64,000 nucleotides of DNA from positions 15,018,884-15,082,883 of the forward strand of contig CM040753.1 of assembly GCA_022829145.1 (NCBI GenBank). The letters run 5' to 3'. Origin of the DNA: Albula goreensis. Its lineage: Eukaryota; Chordata; Actinopteri; Albuliformes; Albulidae. The notes under the pieces are model-generated. The model was not told the origin of the DNA. It searched no databases and saw nothing but the letters and a program-made list of their open reading frames with translations. Every line of letters begins with the position of its first letter. Positions within the stretch are counted from its first letter, which is position 1. Below are positions 51,651-63,689 of this stretch, one piece after another. The position numbers and the translations under genes were made by a program.

Positions 51651-54140
51651 AGTCATTGTGAGCCCACACACACAGTTGAGACTATGAATGCCTGTGCCAG
51701 TGCTGAAAGCCCCTGACATTCATACAATGAAAGAAATGCACACACTTCAAAGAGTTAGACCCAGGGAATGGACATCCAACATCACAGACACAAGGACAGA
51801 AAGACAGATGGACATCTTATTTTCTAAAAAAACTTTCATTTTATAAAAAAAAAAAGTTTTATAATATAAAGTTTGAACAATAGCCTCATAGAGGTGTTTT
51901 AATAACTAAGTTATCAGTATAAACTAATCATATATTTTGAAGTATTACATATTTTTAATTTTGTGTATATTTTGCATTTAACACTTAATGTATTTAACAT
52001 TTTGAATGAATTTATGGAAGAAAACATCATGCTTTCTAATGTAAGAATATGCATTTAATATATTATATATTATATATATTATTAAGCATTAATAACACAC
52101 AAAAACAAATAAATGAAACCTTGCTATTTAATGAATCGGCAATGAACTGATTTCATGTACATATGCTCACCCTAAAGAAACCGCTTTTGAGAGCAACCCC
52201 ACAAGAAAGTTCAGAGAAATCAAAGATGATGTGATCACTCTGCAAAAGAGTTCTCTGCAGGAGGTTCCTAGCTTTGCATAGTGGGTGTTTCTTAGTGATT
52301 CTGTCACCAGGACTCTCAAAGGCATGGCATTCCATTGGATTTAAATAGAGAATTTCAGCAACCTCAGAATAAACAAGCCTCTGAGATTCTGAAATTGTCA
52401 AGATACACTGCAGACATTTCAAAATAAATACACTGGTCATAATGTCATTCACCATCAAAGAGGAAAGGAATTTTGGCTGTCAGTACGTTTAGACAGAACA
52501 TAAGACAAAAGCTAACATAACTTTCATTTTAATGAAACTTTTGCACTCAGCTTTAATCAAGTTTTCATCATTAATTGTCTTTCTCACCCTGACACACAGC
52601 TTGATTGTTAGATAGTGTTGAACTAAGGCAAAAGCAGATTTTTGATAATACCAAATGTATTTCTGAGTTGCTAGTTTTTATGGAATGACTCCGCTAAACA
52701 TTACTTTTTGAGAAGAAACTGAGGTTTGTTGTCTGTTGTCAACACTTGCACTAACGCTTTCTGCCAGCCACTACATATATTTTTTCCTTCGGCTGGTGAT
52801 TTATACCTTAGGAAGCTTCCTCTTTTAATGAAATTGAAAGCTCAATGTGGGTGTACTAGAAATAGCTAGATACTCAGTTTTTTAACCTTACATTCTGGCA
52901 AAATCAGTTTGATCCTAAAAACCAAAGTCAGTTCCTCAATTAAACAGTTGCCACCATCTCATTTTAGCAGACTGACAAAGGAGCTCTTTGTTTTTGTGCT
53001 TCATTTGCTTATTAGCTGTATTTATATGAAAGAACCTAGAAGTTAAACTGAAAAGTTAAATTTTCTTTCAACACAGTACAGTTATGTTTACCTCATGTAA
53101 TAAATACATGTATGTACAGTAAATAAATAAATACACCATTTTGTTCACATGTCAATGAATGCTTAGACTAAAATGTTTAATGTACTGATTAGTCACAAGA
53201 GTGGGTTCATGTATTATGTTGGTTAATCTCTCCCCAAAATGGTTTTGGACTTATTTTCTGAGAGCCTTGCACCTGGCTTATCGTGAACTTAGTGGTTTAT
53301 GAGCAGCTGCCAGTTTGTGATATTATTCTTGTCCCCATTTACAGGCAGTGTTTTGAAAGGACTCTTTAAGGCCTTACTGAGCCTATGCCAAGTTCTGTGA
53401 GCACATACCTTCACCTGCACTGCACATGTTCTGCTTATAGTGACTTTCCACACTGCAGTGTGCTATGCATTTAGGATTATGTCTGAGGCAATACCTGACA
53501 CTCAAAACCAATTTCATACTCTGTGAGCACGTGGCCTCAATCATCAATATACTATGTAGGCTTATGGATTCTCACAGACAAGAAATTTCTATCTTTTTGC
53601 CTTGCGAGGTTTATTCTTTTGAGGACAAATAAAATACCTTTGCAGATGTTACACCCCACACTGGCAAAGAACATTTGCTGTTTGAAAATATCATTTTCTC
53701 ACAAAATTGAAGTGACTGCTGAGTATGCCAGCTAAAACTGTTGCAATGAATACATTTGAAGTTAAGTTCTTGAAGATGGAAAAAAGTATAACTTAGTAAT
53801 GTGCTCCATATTTTCACCCCTTGGCATGGTGTGTATGTGCTGGTGTGAGACAAGAGAACTCTGGAGGAAGTTAAGGGTGGTGAGAGCGAGGAAAGCATCA
53901 CTGCTCGCCAGAACTCTTCACAAAATTTCTGTGGACTGCCAAGTCTGTTTTAATTAAGCATGTTGGGACCAGGAAATACGTCTTTAATAAGGTTACGGAG
54001 GAAGGAGGGGAAAGCATGGGTCCACAATTACACAAGTAACATGTTATACTTTTCAAACTTTAAAAAATCTATATTTTGACTCTGTAAGTATGGAAGCCAT
54101 GAGGGACAAGGTGAAAAAATGTTTTTGAGTATAATTCCAA

Positions 54141-54143
<3 letters not shown>
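51651..54143. other. Gene-free stretch
   Basis: No supported gene. AT-rich low-complexity sequence at 51830-52100 (ATATTATATATTATATA near 52056-52080). 52140-52410 is unique, even in composition, and may be conserved; its minus-strand open frame (52153-52458, 101 codons) has no recognised domain. Confidence 0.45.

Positions 54144-54171
<28 letters not shown>
54144..54171. repeat. Poly(T), 28 bases
   Basis: Homopolymer run 84 bp before the large inverted repeat. It could be the A-tail of an unrecognised minus-strand retroposon; no body is visible on either side. Confidence 0.95.
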
Positions 54172-54176
<5 letters not shown>

Positions 54177-54254
54177 TTCTCAGGTCATTTAAACCACTTA
54201 TCAAGTCGTTTTAACACGTTACTAACATGTCATTGTTAGTAACTTGTTATTAGT

Positions 54255-54919
54255 AAGCTAGTCTGGGTTAAGGTATATGACCAGGGTCCCTGACATTGGT
54301 GATTCAAGCCCCAGTCTAGCCACAGCAAGAACACCATGAATGTTTTATGCATTGGTTATTTATTTATGTTCCACTTATTTTCATCCAGCCGAATTAAAAG
54401 ATGTCACACATTATTTGGATTTTGCTTTTGCCTTGTTCCATTGTGAACATGAAGTGTGCAAAAAACTATTTTGTCAAGAGTGTCATTGTTTATCGGCTGG
54501 TCTAAACCTTGCCTAAACCTACTACGAAATGTTCTCTCTAAATAAGCTACGATAGGGATATGTAAAGGAGATAACTCCTCATTCATACAACCATTCAGGT
54601 AGTGGGTTTGCACTTGACACACATTTCCAGAGAAGACATTATTTTAAAAGGCTTTGTCATACAATTAATGGCTGATTGTGACCAAATCGCGCCTTATGTA
54701 GAGAGAAGTTTTTGGTGTAGAACGCTTTTGTAGAATGCAATAGGAGAGCATGGTTTAGACCTGCCGATAAAACTCCCACCCACGACATGTGATACATGGA
54801 ACATAAAATAAATAACCAAGGCCTAATACATTCACAGTGTCCCTGCTGTGGCTAGACTGGGGCTGGAAGCACCAACTTCAGGGACCCCAGTCATGTGCCT
54901 TAGCCATTACACTGGCTTA
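54255..54919. mobile_element. Large imperfect palindrome (foldback) with tRNA-SINE-like ends
   Basis: Left arm 54255-54555 and right arm 54684-54919 are inverted copies at roughly 80% in the outer 120 bp. Matching blocks, left versus right read in reverse: GGTCCCTGA..TTGGTG, AGCCCCAGTCTAGCCACAGC, TTGGTTATTTATTT with ATGTTCCA, TTTATCGGC.GGTCTAAACC, and CTCTCTA.ATAAG..CGAT. The left arm has about 100 bp extra sequence (about 54380-54485). The outer 70 bp of each arm reads like a fish SINE tRNA head (GTGTAATGGCTAAGGCACAT, TTCCAGCCCCAG). The central loop is about 130 bp. It may be a foldback transposon that captured SINE heads, or one SINE-containing segment duplicated in inverse orientation. Confidence 0.75.
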
Positions 54920-54930
54920 TCAAACAATTA

Positions 54931-54934
<4 letters not shown>

Positions 54935-54972
<38 letters not shown>

Positions 54973-54976
54973 TATA
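54935..54976. repeat. (TA)n microsatellite
   Basis: About 38 bp of pure TA directly outside the right arm of the large palindrome. Confidence 0.97.
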
Positions 54977-55807
54977 CTTTTTTTAAAATAAATAATACCC
55001 AATTTTTTTTTTCATGTCATTTTTTCACCTTGCGCTTCAGGGCTTCTGTATGTAAGACTTATACCAAATGTATGTTTTTTTCTTCTTTCAACTGTGGTTT
55101 TACTTTTTCCTTACCTTTCCATCATTGTAAAGCAAGGTCAAACTTTGCCAAGACACCCTCCTGTTCTGATCTCATTTTAAATGTTATCCCTACAAAAGTA
55201 GTTAGTGCAAACACATGTTTATGAAAGAAGAAAGAGTGAGTGAAAAATAAAAGAACTACAATGTTTCCTTCCGATTTTGGTTTCAATCCACTCATGTGCA
55301 TTTAATTTGTTTGATTATGTTACAACATTTTCATACTTCTTTATTCTTATTTTTGTGTAGCTCTGTTGTAGGCCTGAGATTTCCACTTTGTCAGGTCTTT
55401 ATTCTGCTGTTCTGTGTACGTGCAGCTGAGAGAGATCAGGTTGTTGTGAGGATTACGGTACGTTCTAACTGAGAGAGGTCATTTGCTGTTTCACAAGTTT
55501 CACTCATAACACAAACTGGGAGTCTAGAACTGATTCACTGAATGGACCCCACAAACCAGGCATTGTTAGTATAAGACAGACTTGCTTTGCAAGGTCTTCT
55601 GGTTCTTTAAAAACATGTTCAACCACATCAAGTCACCCTTCAATGAATTATACTGCTTTTGGCTGTCACCAATACTTCCCAAAAGGATTTCAGGCTAATT
55701 GCCTCTGACATAAACATATATTTATTGAATTGATGAGGTCAGGTAAATTAAATTTTCTTTAATGATTTTAAAATGTTTCAGACCGGAAATAGTTGTATAT
55801 ATAATCT

Positions 55808-55840
<33 letters not shown>

Positions 55841-56283
55841 ATATATGCAGTAATTGTACATATGCAAGCAGAATTCAAAAGTAGGACTGCTAAGCACAAT
55901 TAAAACTAGACAAGCACCTTGTTGTCAGCCATTTATTAATTGAGACTGAATCAATGTGTGGTTATATTTATGTAGTTATATGTTTAAATAATTTAACACA
56001 TCTTAAAAATTAATCAGCTCTTGGGATAAGAATAAGCTCCCCAACAGCTTTAAGATTGTACAACATTAAAAGAATAATTGCTAAATTCTTAAGAAGTAAT
56101 AAAATAATTAAATGTAATAATATGTGATAATTATATATAATTACATAAAACATACAATTTCAGTGAAAAAAAAATGTTTGAATTTTTATTGTATTGATTT
56201 TTGGAGGAAGTGTTTTGTAGGGGTGGGTAAATTCAGCCACAGAATGTTGTTATGACAAGCGTTTTTTTTCTTTGCTATGTCAG
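54977..56283. other. Gene-free stretch
   Basis: No gene. (GT)n at 55809-55846, AT-rich sequence at 55980-56180. Confidence 0.5.
55809..55846. repeat. (GT)n microsatellite
   Basis: About 30 bp of GT grading into GTATATA. Confidence 0.96.
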
Positions 56284-56483
56284 TTACATGGCAACAGAAA
56301 GCGGTAGATGAAAGCGAATGTATGATTGAGTGCAGAGAACAAGAGGCTACAGTCCAGCTACTTAAACGTGAAGACAAAAATGTGTGTAAAACTCAGAAAC
56401 CCTGGAGACTAGACCTCAAGTGCTTTTCAGTGCATGTCCTCCTCAGCCGTGGGACAACACTGCAAACGAGTGTTGACTGAAAG
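56284..56483 (+). other. Weak exon candidate, unidentified
   Basis: TTTTTTTTCTTTGCTATGTCAG (56262-56283) is a good 3' splice site. The following frame (after a split codon, TWQQKAVDESECMIECREQE...) is open to a TGA near 56480 and has coding-like composition. There is no convincing 5' splice site or poly(A) signal, so it would have to be a last exon with a distant signal. I recognise no family. Chance is a fair alternative. Confidence 0.2.
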
Positions 56484-59084
56484 CAGCAATTACACTCTAC
56501 AAACTTTACATACTACACTTGCTCAGCGATGATTAAAAATCTAAACAATGTTTGAGTGCCGCTATGTGGCAATTGACACAGCAAAGCTCACTAGACGCTT
56601 ACGTTTCATAAATATTCCACAAACCAGTCATCCTTTTTAATCTCTCTCTGGGAAAAAGGGTTAACCTTTAAAATGTCCCATGTTGGGAAAATAAAATTGA
56701 CCATTTGTCTTTATTAAAGCTTGTTCTTTTTAATGTATGCATGATTTTTCTTACTCTGAGTTTAACATGGAGTGGACAATAACCAGCTGTTGAGGGAAGC
56801 ATGGAGCACTGGGAGTTTAGCCGCTATCGTCACTCTAGGCCTGGGACTGTTTGATCCTTTCACAAAAATTCTCAAAGCCCGATGTCATTAAATCTGCAAC
56901 GGTTTATTTGTGTAAGTGCCACGGCACTATGAGAGCTGTGTTTTAGGGGTGGTCCAGAGCACATTTGTCCTGGCCCAGTGGCAACTCTAAGCCCAGGAAT
57001 CCTCTTTGACTGGAGGGCGATGGGAGGGGGGGTGGGGCTAGGAGGTAGAGGTGGTGTTAGAGGGGGTTTGAATTGGGATGGGGGGGTCGAATGGCGGCAG
57101 TGGCTGAAGTCCTCTTGGGGTTTTTTACAGAGGGAAGGAGAACATTTGCAAGCAGCTGTTTTTACATACTAAATAGAGACGTTGTCCGAGAGTCTGGCGT
57201 GTGTCTGGATTCCTCGAACCCCTGCTAGACCCGTACACTTACCCTGGGAGTCCTGTGTGGCTGCCGTCTCAGTTTAAACAACGCAAGCGATATCCCGATT
57301 CTGACACCCCCCGCCCACCACCAAACCCTTCCCCCATTCTAGGCCACATCTCATCTAACGGAGGCCCCAGCAAATGGGTAAGTGTCAATGTGAGCTTTAA
57401 TTTGCAAACCCCAGGGCCCATTGCTAACTATACAGCTATTCTTACCACTCAATTATGTTCCTGTCCATTTTTTCCACCCCCCGAGTTAAATCTCTCATGA
57501 AAAGATGGGAGGGACTTTGTGGTACATTTCTTTGCCACCCATCTCTTGGTTAAAGTTGCTCACAGGAGTCTACTTTGCCTCAAGCCATTTCAAGCCTTTG
57601 ACAGACTCGAAGATTGGGGTTGGGATTTTTTTTCTGACAGATTGATTAAGTACTTTTTTTGCACTGTCAAGGAAACCTTGAATGGGTCCTGAAAAAAGGT
57701 TTTCTCACAGAGAAAAAGCAGGTTCTGTGAACTATTACTTGGACTGAGATAACCTAGTCTCTGCAGGCCGCGGTCAGGAGAGAGAAATGATGCCATCCGT
57801 CCTCTCCCCCATCCCCTGACTCCCCTCAAAAGGCAAAGTGGAAAACATGGTTTTCCAAAGTTACTACCAGAACCCTAAAGAATCTGAAAACGTTGAAACA
57901 ATTTGAGTGTTCTCTGACCACAGGAAATGTAACTGAAAATGGTCCCTCTATACCAGGCAAGGATGTGGGACAGAAACTTGAAAGAGTTCCAGGGTCACAC
58001 AGAGAAAGTTTGATACTCATAAAAATGGATTATAGTTTGTTCTTTAATCAAGGACACTCAAACAAGTCCTTTATTTTGGTCTCATATCACCCAGATATGG
58101 TTGTAATGACACTGACCAGTGTTGTGATAAGGGGCTTGAGTTGACCTCAGCTCCATAAACAGCCACAGTCTGCATTTCTACAATCTGCAATATGAAACTT
58201 AATTTGTCTTGTAACAGTACACCATCATTAATCCTTTGTTGATATGCATGATGAGTATGCTGGGGATGAGAGACCCTGTGTAATATCCTTCCATGGTGAA
58301 CTCTTACTCGGCCCCCTGGGGTTTTTTAACTGTTGGGAATGATCAGCCTTGTACGTCTAGTGTTTTTGGAGAGGATTAGGGATGACCTTTGGTTATCTCA
58401 AAACAACCTCATCTTGTTTTTCATAGGGAGTGAGGCCATGCTCGGTTCCCATGGCTTATGACCAAACCCCACACTTGTAGGCAGCTACATGTTCCATTTC
58501 AGATATCCTGATTCACCAAACGTGTGCTCTGTTATTACAGATGCTTTGAAATTTGGCCCATTTTATAAAGAGGTCAAACATATTGTGTTCATTACTGCAC
58601 TTCTTGGCATACAGATATATTGTAGAATTTCAGAGATAAGGTCTTCAGATTTGAAGACTGAATGGTCAGTTGAATCCAAGTATTGTACACATGCAGTACA
58701 AAGTACTGTATTGTACACATCTTATTGATATCAAGAACATTTTAATCATGATTAAAAGAACATAACATCAAAAAAAATGCATGGAAACTAGAGAAATAAC
58801 ACTGTTCCCCAATACAAAAGGGCACATTTTAGCATTATTATCTAAGAATACAGTGTTGGAAGAATCAGAATTGAAATCAGCATTTAATAAAAATAAGGAC
58901 CAGAACAAACTCAGCAGTTTCCAAAAGAAGCCAAAGATTGTGGGTCAATAAAACCATTACAAACCTTGCTCCTTTTTTAGTTTTGTACACATCGACACAG
59001 GGACTTGAGACACAGTGACCAAAACCTTATACCCAGCCCCAATATGTATCTAACCCCTTTTCCAATTCAGAAAAAAAAAATTAA
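56484..59084. other. Gene-free stretch
   Basis: No supported gene. G-rich block at 57018-57090. Open frames 57201-57500 and 57590-57829 have no domain. AT-rich toward 58740-59080. Confidence 0.45.
57018..57090 (+). other. G-rich tract with quadruplex potential
   Basis: Repeated runs of three or more G on the plus strand (GGGAGGGGGGGTGGGG, AGAGGGGG, ATGGGGGGG) within ~70 bp satisfy a G-quadruplex-type pattern. Confidence 0.6.
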
Positions 59085-59125
59085 AAAAATAAATAAATAA
59101 ATACATACATACATACATAAATAAA
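59085..59125. repeat. (AAAT)n/(ACAT)n tetranucleotide repeat
   Basis: AATAAATAAATAAATACATACATACATACATAAATAAA-type sequence on the plus strand (split here as AATA and CATA units). Confidence 0.93.
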
Positions 59126-59784
59126 CAAAAATAAGCTTTGCATCAGTTTTGAATATCCATTATGTGAATACTACTTCTGGTAGCAGTTGACTCATGTTTC
59201 TGTAACTACATTGCAAAATGGCTCCAGACAAATGACACTAATGCAAAAAAGGTGTAAAACAGGTAACTCAAAGTAATCATACTTTCCATTGAAAATAATT
59301 TTGTTCCTTTAAGTTTACATTCTTCAGCGTGTTCCTTTGTACTTATGATATTGTCAGAGATTAGCTGATAGGAAATTCCACTGTGGGCTTGGTTTATCAC
59401 TAAATTTACTCTAAGGTTTATACTTCAGAATTGGAGTAGCTAATTTGAAAATAAGCTGACAATTATGTAAGTAATGATTCCAATCAATAAAGGGTTTAAA
59501 TGATTCAAATGGTGCAGTTCAACATTACTTTCAAAGTTGCAAACAGTTCAGAGTTGTGAAATACCTACATTCCTGTTGCGTGCACAACTCCAAAATTCTA
59601 CTGCAAAACATGTACAATGTGAAATATATCTTCACTATGCAATATATTAAAATGCAAACACACATGCACTAATGAACACACAAGCATAACAGTAATTATA
59701 AGTCTTACAATTTTAAAAAATAAGTAATAGTAGTATAGGGCAAGTTATGTACAACTCTCTCTCCCTCTCTGTCTGTCTTCCCAG
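59126..59784. other. AT-rich gene-free stretch
   Basis: Nothing recognised; ends in a pyrimidine-rich tract (CTCTCTCCCTCTCTGTCTG) at about 59755-59776. Confidence 0.5.
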
Positions 59785-59913
59785 GCTCAACATGTGGAGC
59801 TGATTAATGACATTAATAGAGCGCTGTGCTCAGAGATTGCTGGCGAGGTCGGCGCCTGTTTGCTGGCAGACTGTGACTTCCCATGTGCCTGCGCTGAACA
59901 GGACTGTGGCTGA
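59785..59913 (+). promoter_or_regulatory. Candidate enhancer or exon after a strong acceptor
   Basis: A long pyrimidine tract and CTTCCCAG (ending 59784) form a strong 3' splice site. The next 43 codons are open to a TGA: AQHVELINDINRALCSEI, then a Cys-rich part (CDFPCACAEQDCG). The same DNA holds GATTAATGACATTAATAG, two homeodomain cores facing each other (ATTAATGACATTAAT, 59803-59817), and is GC-rich compared with its surroundings. Enhancer and terminal exon are both possible; I recognise no protein family. Confidence 0.27.
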
Positions 59914-61509
59914 GGAGGCTGTGTGTTTCTGCCTATTCCTCTCCCACTTTGCTTCTCTCCTCCTCTTCAGCAATTTGGGCCAGGGGAGATGAGACCTGGA
60001 GGAGAGGGGCGGAAAGGACACCAGTACTGGGTAACATCATGCTCCAATGTGTCCAATGGAAAGGTACGCGGCAGTCAGACATTTGCAGTTTCGGAAAAGC
60101 ACTTATTCTATTAGCATTTGGTATGCCACGTGAGACATGACAGCTTAGGCACTGGTCAGATGGTATTTTAAAGGGCGGTTTGTGCAAGTGTGCCAAATAT
60201 GTACTATGTGTGATGTAGCTGACATCTCTACTCTTGGTTTTCCTGTCATCCTTCCTTTGTCTCATACTTCACTTCAGCATGATTTACTTTAACTTCAAAT
60301 CTGAAGTCACTGATAAGCTAGCAATGCAAAAACAGTTCTGCATGTTTTCCAGATGCACTGCAGCTATTGAACAACTGGAGTCGAGACCAGAATCACTTAC
60401 CTACCTTTACTGAGTTTATTGGTTTGACAACATTGGCTACACTCAGAAATGTACACGGAGTGTATCAGTCTGTAAAGCACTGCTTTTGCCAGGCCTATAG
60501 AGGGGAGGTATATGCCCACTACACAATGTTAGCCAAACCCAAGGATCTCATAGGCCTCCGTTTGCCAAACCCAGTGGTACAAACATGCCAGGCTGTCAGA
60601 AAAGCCACATTTCACTTCAGAGGATTGTCTGTGGTTAAATCAGTGTGTGTGACACTTTGAGTAATGCAAATTACACTCACAATGTCTGTACATCTTCATG
60701 TGCAAAGAGGAAATTCTCTTGGTTTGGCTCAGATTTTTATTGGTGTCATTACTGTAATCCAGTAGGATGATGTACATAACATGCCTGTCATCCACAAATC
60801 ACCAGAAAAAAATGGGATCCATTCATTTTGAGATGTCAGGTGACTATTTCAAAGTCTTTCATTCTAAAATGTATGGTTTATATGCCCTCCTGTATATATC
60901 ATGACAACGCTTGGACATGAAATCTCCGGCAACTGCCTTTGCTCTGGCATCTTTATCTGTGAGACTTCTAGCTACCCCATTCAACAAATTAACATCTATT
61001 TATGAAATTTGCCATTTGTGTTTTAGCGACAAGGTTCCTTCACAGAACTATATTTATTTGTTAAAAATAATGATTTACTGATCAGAAAAAAACTGACAGT
61101 CACAATATCTTAAAATCGCCATTTGAACCCTCTGTGTGATACGCATACAATGGCTTGATCATGGTGCTGAGTACAGGAATACCATAGATTCCATATTTGA
61201 CAGTTTGGACTTGAAAATAACGTGGTAATAACTATAGATGACTATATACAAATATAATTATATGTATGAGATTATAACTCATTTTTATAACAGGGCTGTT
61301 TCTCCCCCCAAAAACCTACAATTAGCACATAGCTCCATTCTGTATATTTTAGTTGTAGAAGGAATTATCGGTCGTTCAGCATCTTAAAATTAATGTATGT
61401 TACCAGTAGTGCAGTCATGACTGCTGCATTACTTTACCCAACATTTCTCCACAGGTGAAGAGGGATAAGGAATGGGAGGACATTAAAGGAAGTCAGAAAG
61501 TATGGTGAG
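59914..61509. other. Gene-free stretch
   Basis: No supported gene. The frames at 59923-60265 overlap on both strands. 60367-60660 is open for 97 codons but has no domain or splice sites. Confidence 0.45.
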
Positions 61510-61700
61510 GGTCCCACAGGAACTGAGCTTCTTCCTTGCGGCGCCGTGGGACTTAATTATGAGTACACTTTAAGTCGGCCCTTTGTCCACATCACTTTAA
61601 TTAAAGTGCACACAAGCTAATAAAGCAATTAAAATGTAATTTCTTATTATCGTATTTGAAATGGATTTTGTGATCGCTAACAGAAAAGTCAGAATGCTTA
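61510..61700. promoter_or_regulatory. Candidate conserved enhancer with homeodomain palindrome
   Basis: GCGGCGCCGTGGGACTTAATT is followed by a series of TAATTA-type sites: ACTTAATTATGAG, CACTTTAATTAAAGTG (a perfect 16 bp palindrome, 61593-61608) and AGCAATTAAAATG, then ATTATCGTATTTGAAATGG and TGTGATCGCTAAC. Dense homeodomain sites, CpG retention and lack of repeats are typical of conserved developmental enhancers. Not tested by alignment. Confidence 0.42.
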
Positions 61701-62159
61701 ATCGGCTGGAGCCAGAAGGGTCCAGCCAAACCAATGTGCTACAAGTCTGAGAATGTCATTTAAATTAAATGCTCTCTTCCAAAAAATAATGAACGAAGGC
61801 AATGCATAGAGCAAAATAATTCAAAAGGTGGCCCGTTTGCAGAGCCATGACAAACGACATGAAGTAAATGGAGCAAATGCTGGCTGAATCATCCTCAATC
61901 AGGAAACACTTACTAGTCCAGAGCTCCATCTCTTCTTTGCTCTTTTTTCAGTATATGGAATTTATGAAGGAAAAAAATACCCGCTCCATGGAGCAGGCAA
62001 AATTGTGTGCAGCAAGCTTTCCACACCACAAAATGCTACAAGATGGTCCAAAATGTCATCACCTCCTCTAGGACCGCCCCTGCCACTCTTTTTACATTTA
62101 TTTACACCCGCATGTGCAACTAATTAGCAAGAGAAAAATACCCCTTGACTACTGTAATC
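61701..62159. other. Gene-free stretch
   Basis: No gene. GGAGCCAGAAGGG at 61708-61720 recurs exactly at 62357-62369. Otherwise unique sequence. Confidence 0.45.
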
Positions 62160-62400
62160 AGTGCTAATTTTTATATTAGTACCAGCATCCAAGATTTTTT
62201 TTGTGCTTAATTGCCCATTTGTGCCTAAGCTTCCAAAAGCCATGCCAGAAAATGAGCATGGTTCACATTGGCAGAACTGTGGGTGGCACAATTTCCCCCT
62301 AATGCCCTTAGCTTCAGTACCCATAATGCACTCATTGCCAGAATCCTCGACTGGCAGGAGCCAGAAGGGCCCTGCTGATTAAGCTTGCATTGTCTGGACT
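62160..62400. promoter_or_regulatory. Candidate conserved non-coding element
   Basis: Unique, even-composition sequence with blocks GCTTAATTGCCCATTTG, CCATGCCAGAAAATGAGCATG and CCTGCTGATTAAGCTTGCATT. An overlapping 73-codon frame has no recognised domain. Confidence 0.28.
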
Positions 62401-62559
62401 AAAATGCATGTTTTTTCCCTACATAATCAAGTGCTCTCTGAAAATTTTCCCAGAGGATAATTTAGGCCAGACCCACTGAAAGCCTTCAGTGAACGTACAA
62501 GGAAGTGGTTAGCTGTCGAAAGACTCAGGTAAGTCATTTATTCCCATTAGCGCTGATCA

Positions 62560-62755
62560 TGGAGTACCACCTTATTCCTCTTTACCTGTCACAGCTGTCA
62601 GATGTAAGCTGCCGAGCGTTCAGCTGGGAAGGAAACTTCACCTTGAATCTGTGCTGCGCAGGGCCTAACAGCTACGTGCCAGTCAGAGAAACACCTGATA
62701 CTGTAATTGGACTCTTTGACGAAATGCTTAAAGACTACAGCACATGAGCACTAGT
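62560..62755. promoter_or_regulatory. Candidate conserved non-coding element
   Basis: GATGTAAGCTGCCGAGCGTTC, CTGTGCTGCGCAGGGCC and GATACTGTAATTGGACTC blocks with retained CpGs. An open frame runs through it to a TGA near 62747, but it begins by reading across a strong 5' splice-like site (CAG|GTAAGT, 62528-62529) and has no acceptor, so I do not call it coding. Confidence 0.28.
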
Positions 62756-63689
62756 GACAACATTTTAATGTCTCTCCCTCTTGGTTCCCTGTGCTGTTTA
62801 ATGCCCTAATGGAGACAGAATAGTACTCTGGATTCTGGAAATTAGGCTTGCTTTCCCCATTTGTTGGTGCACTGTACTGGTGATTAAACAGTACGATGAT
62901 GACCGTTTTGGGATTTCTGCTGCTGTCATATCATAAAAGCAACCCTCTTAACCTGCACTGTTCCTCCTGAGAAAGTCATACAAACGCGTTTCAGAAGTAA
63001 CATACTTTGCCAAATGATACAATGGATAATAATTATAAACTCTCTCATCAATCATAGTAAGCTAAAGGACCAGGCGTATCAGAGGGGAAATGTTGTGGCA
63101 TAGAGATTTGAAACAACAATTATTAAAATGGCTAAAGGCTATTTCCTGATGGGGGATGTGGGTGTTGTGATTTTTTTCTTCTCAGCCCTTTCATTGAAAC
63201 TATATCAATTTGACCAAAAATTTAGAAGTTAAAAAAGAAAATTCCCAGCACAGTCCTCATATATACTGTGTCATTTTTTTTAGTAATGTGGATGTTGAGT
63301 CCAGTTGGTGACTGTTCTTGCAACGCGGATCTGGCACTGGCTGTGTCAATGTCAAGTTCTGGTTCTCCTCAGTATTGGATCATGAATCCTCAACATGTGT
63401 CCCACACATTTGGATCCTCCCTTTACGACTTCCTCCACACCACAACTGTCCCTTCAGCAATTAGCTCATCTCAGTTTAGGGCAAAAAAAAAAAAATCCTG
63501 GCAAGACTTAAGAGAGAAACCCTGATATGTACCCCTCCGATCCAGCCATGTCCCAGATATAGAATAATCATCGAAAGATGTTCAATGATACTGCATAAAA
63601 ACAGTAAGGCTGTGTTCTATTACTATAGTGAATTTGTTGCAGTATCAAGGAAAGAAGAGATAGAAGAACACTGGTGTCTTTTCTTTTTT
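62756..63689. other. Gene-free stretch
   Basis: No gene recognised. A13 run near 63483-63495. Confidence 0.5.

Noticed and set aside
60367-60660. 97-codon plus-strand open frame
   Set aside because: No domain, no acceptor or donor at the ends, composition like the surroundings.
62454-62528. Possible 75 bp exon between TTTTCCCAG and CAG|GTAAGT
   Set aside because: Splice-like sites are good but all three frames contain stops; it could only be non-coding and there is no further support.
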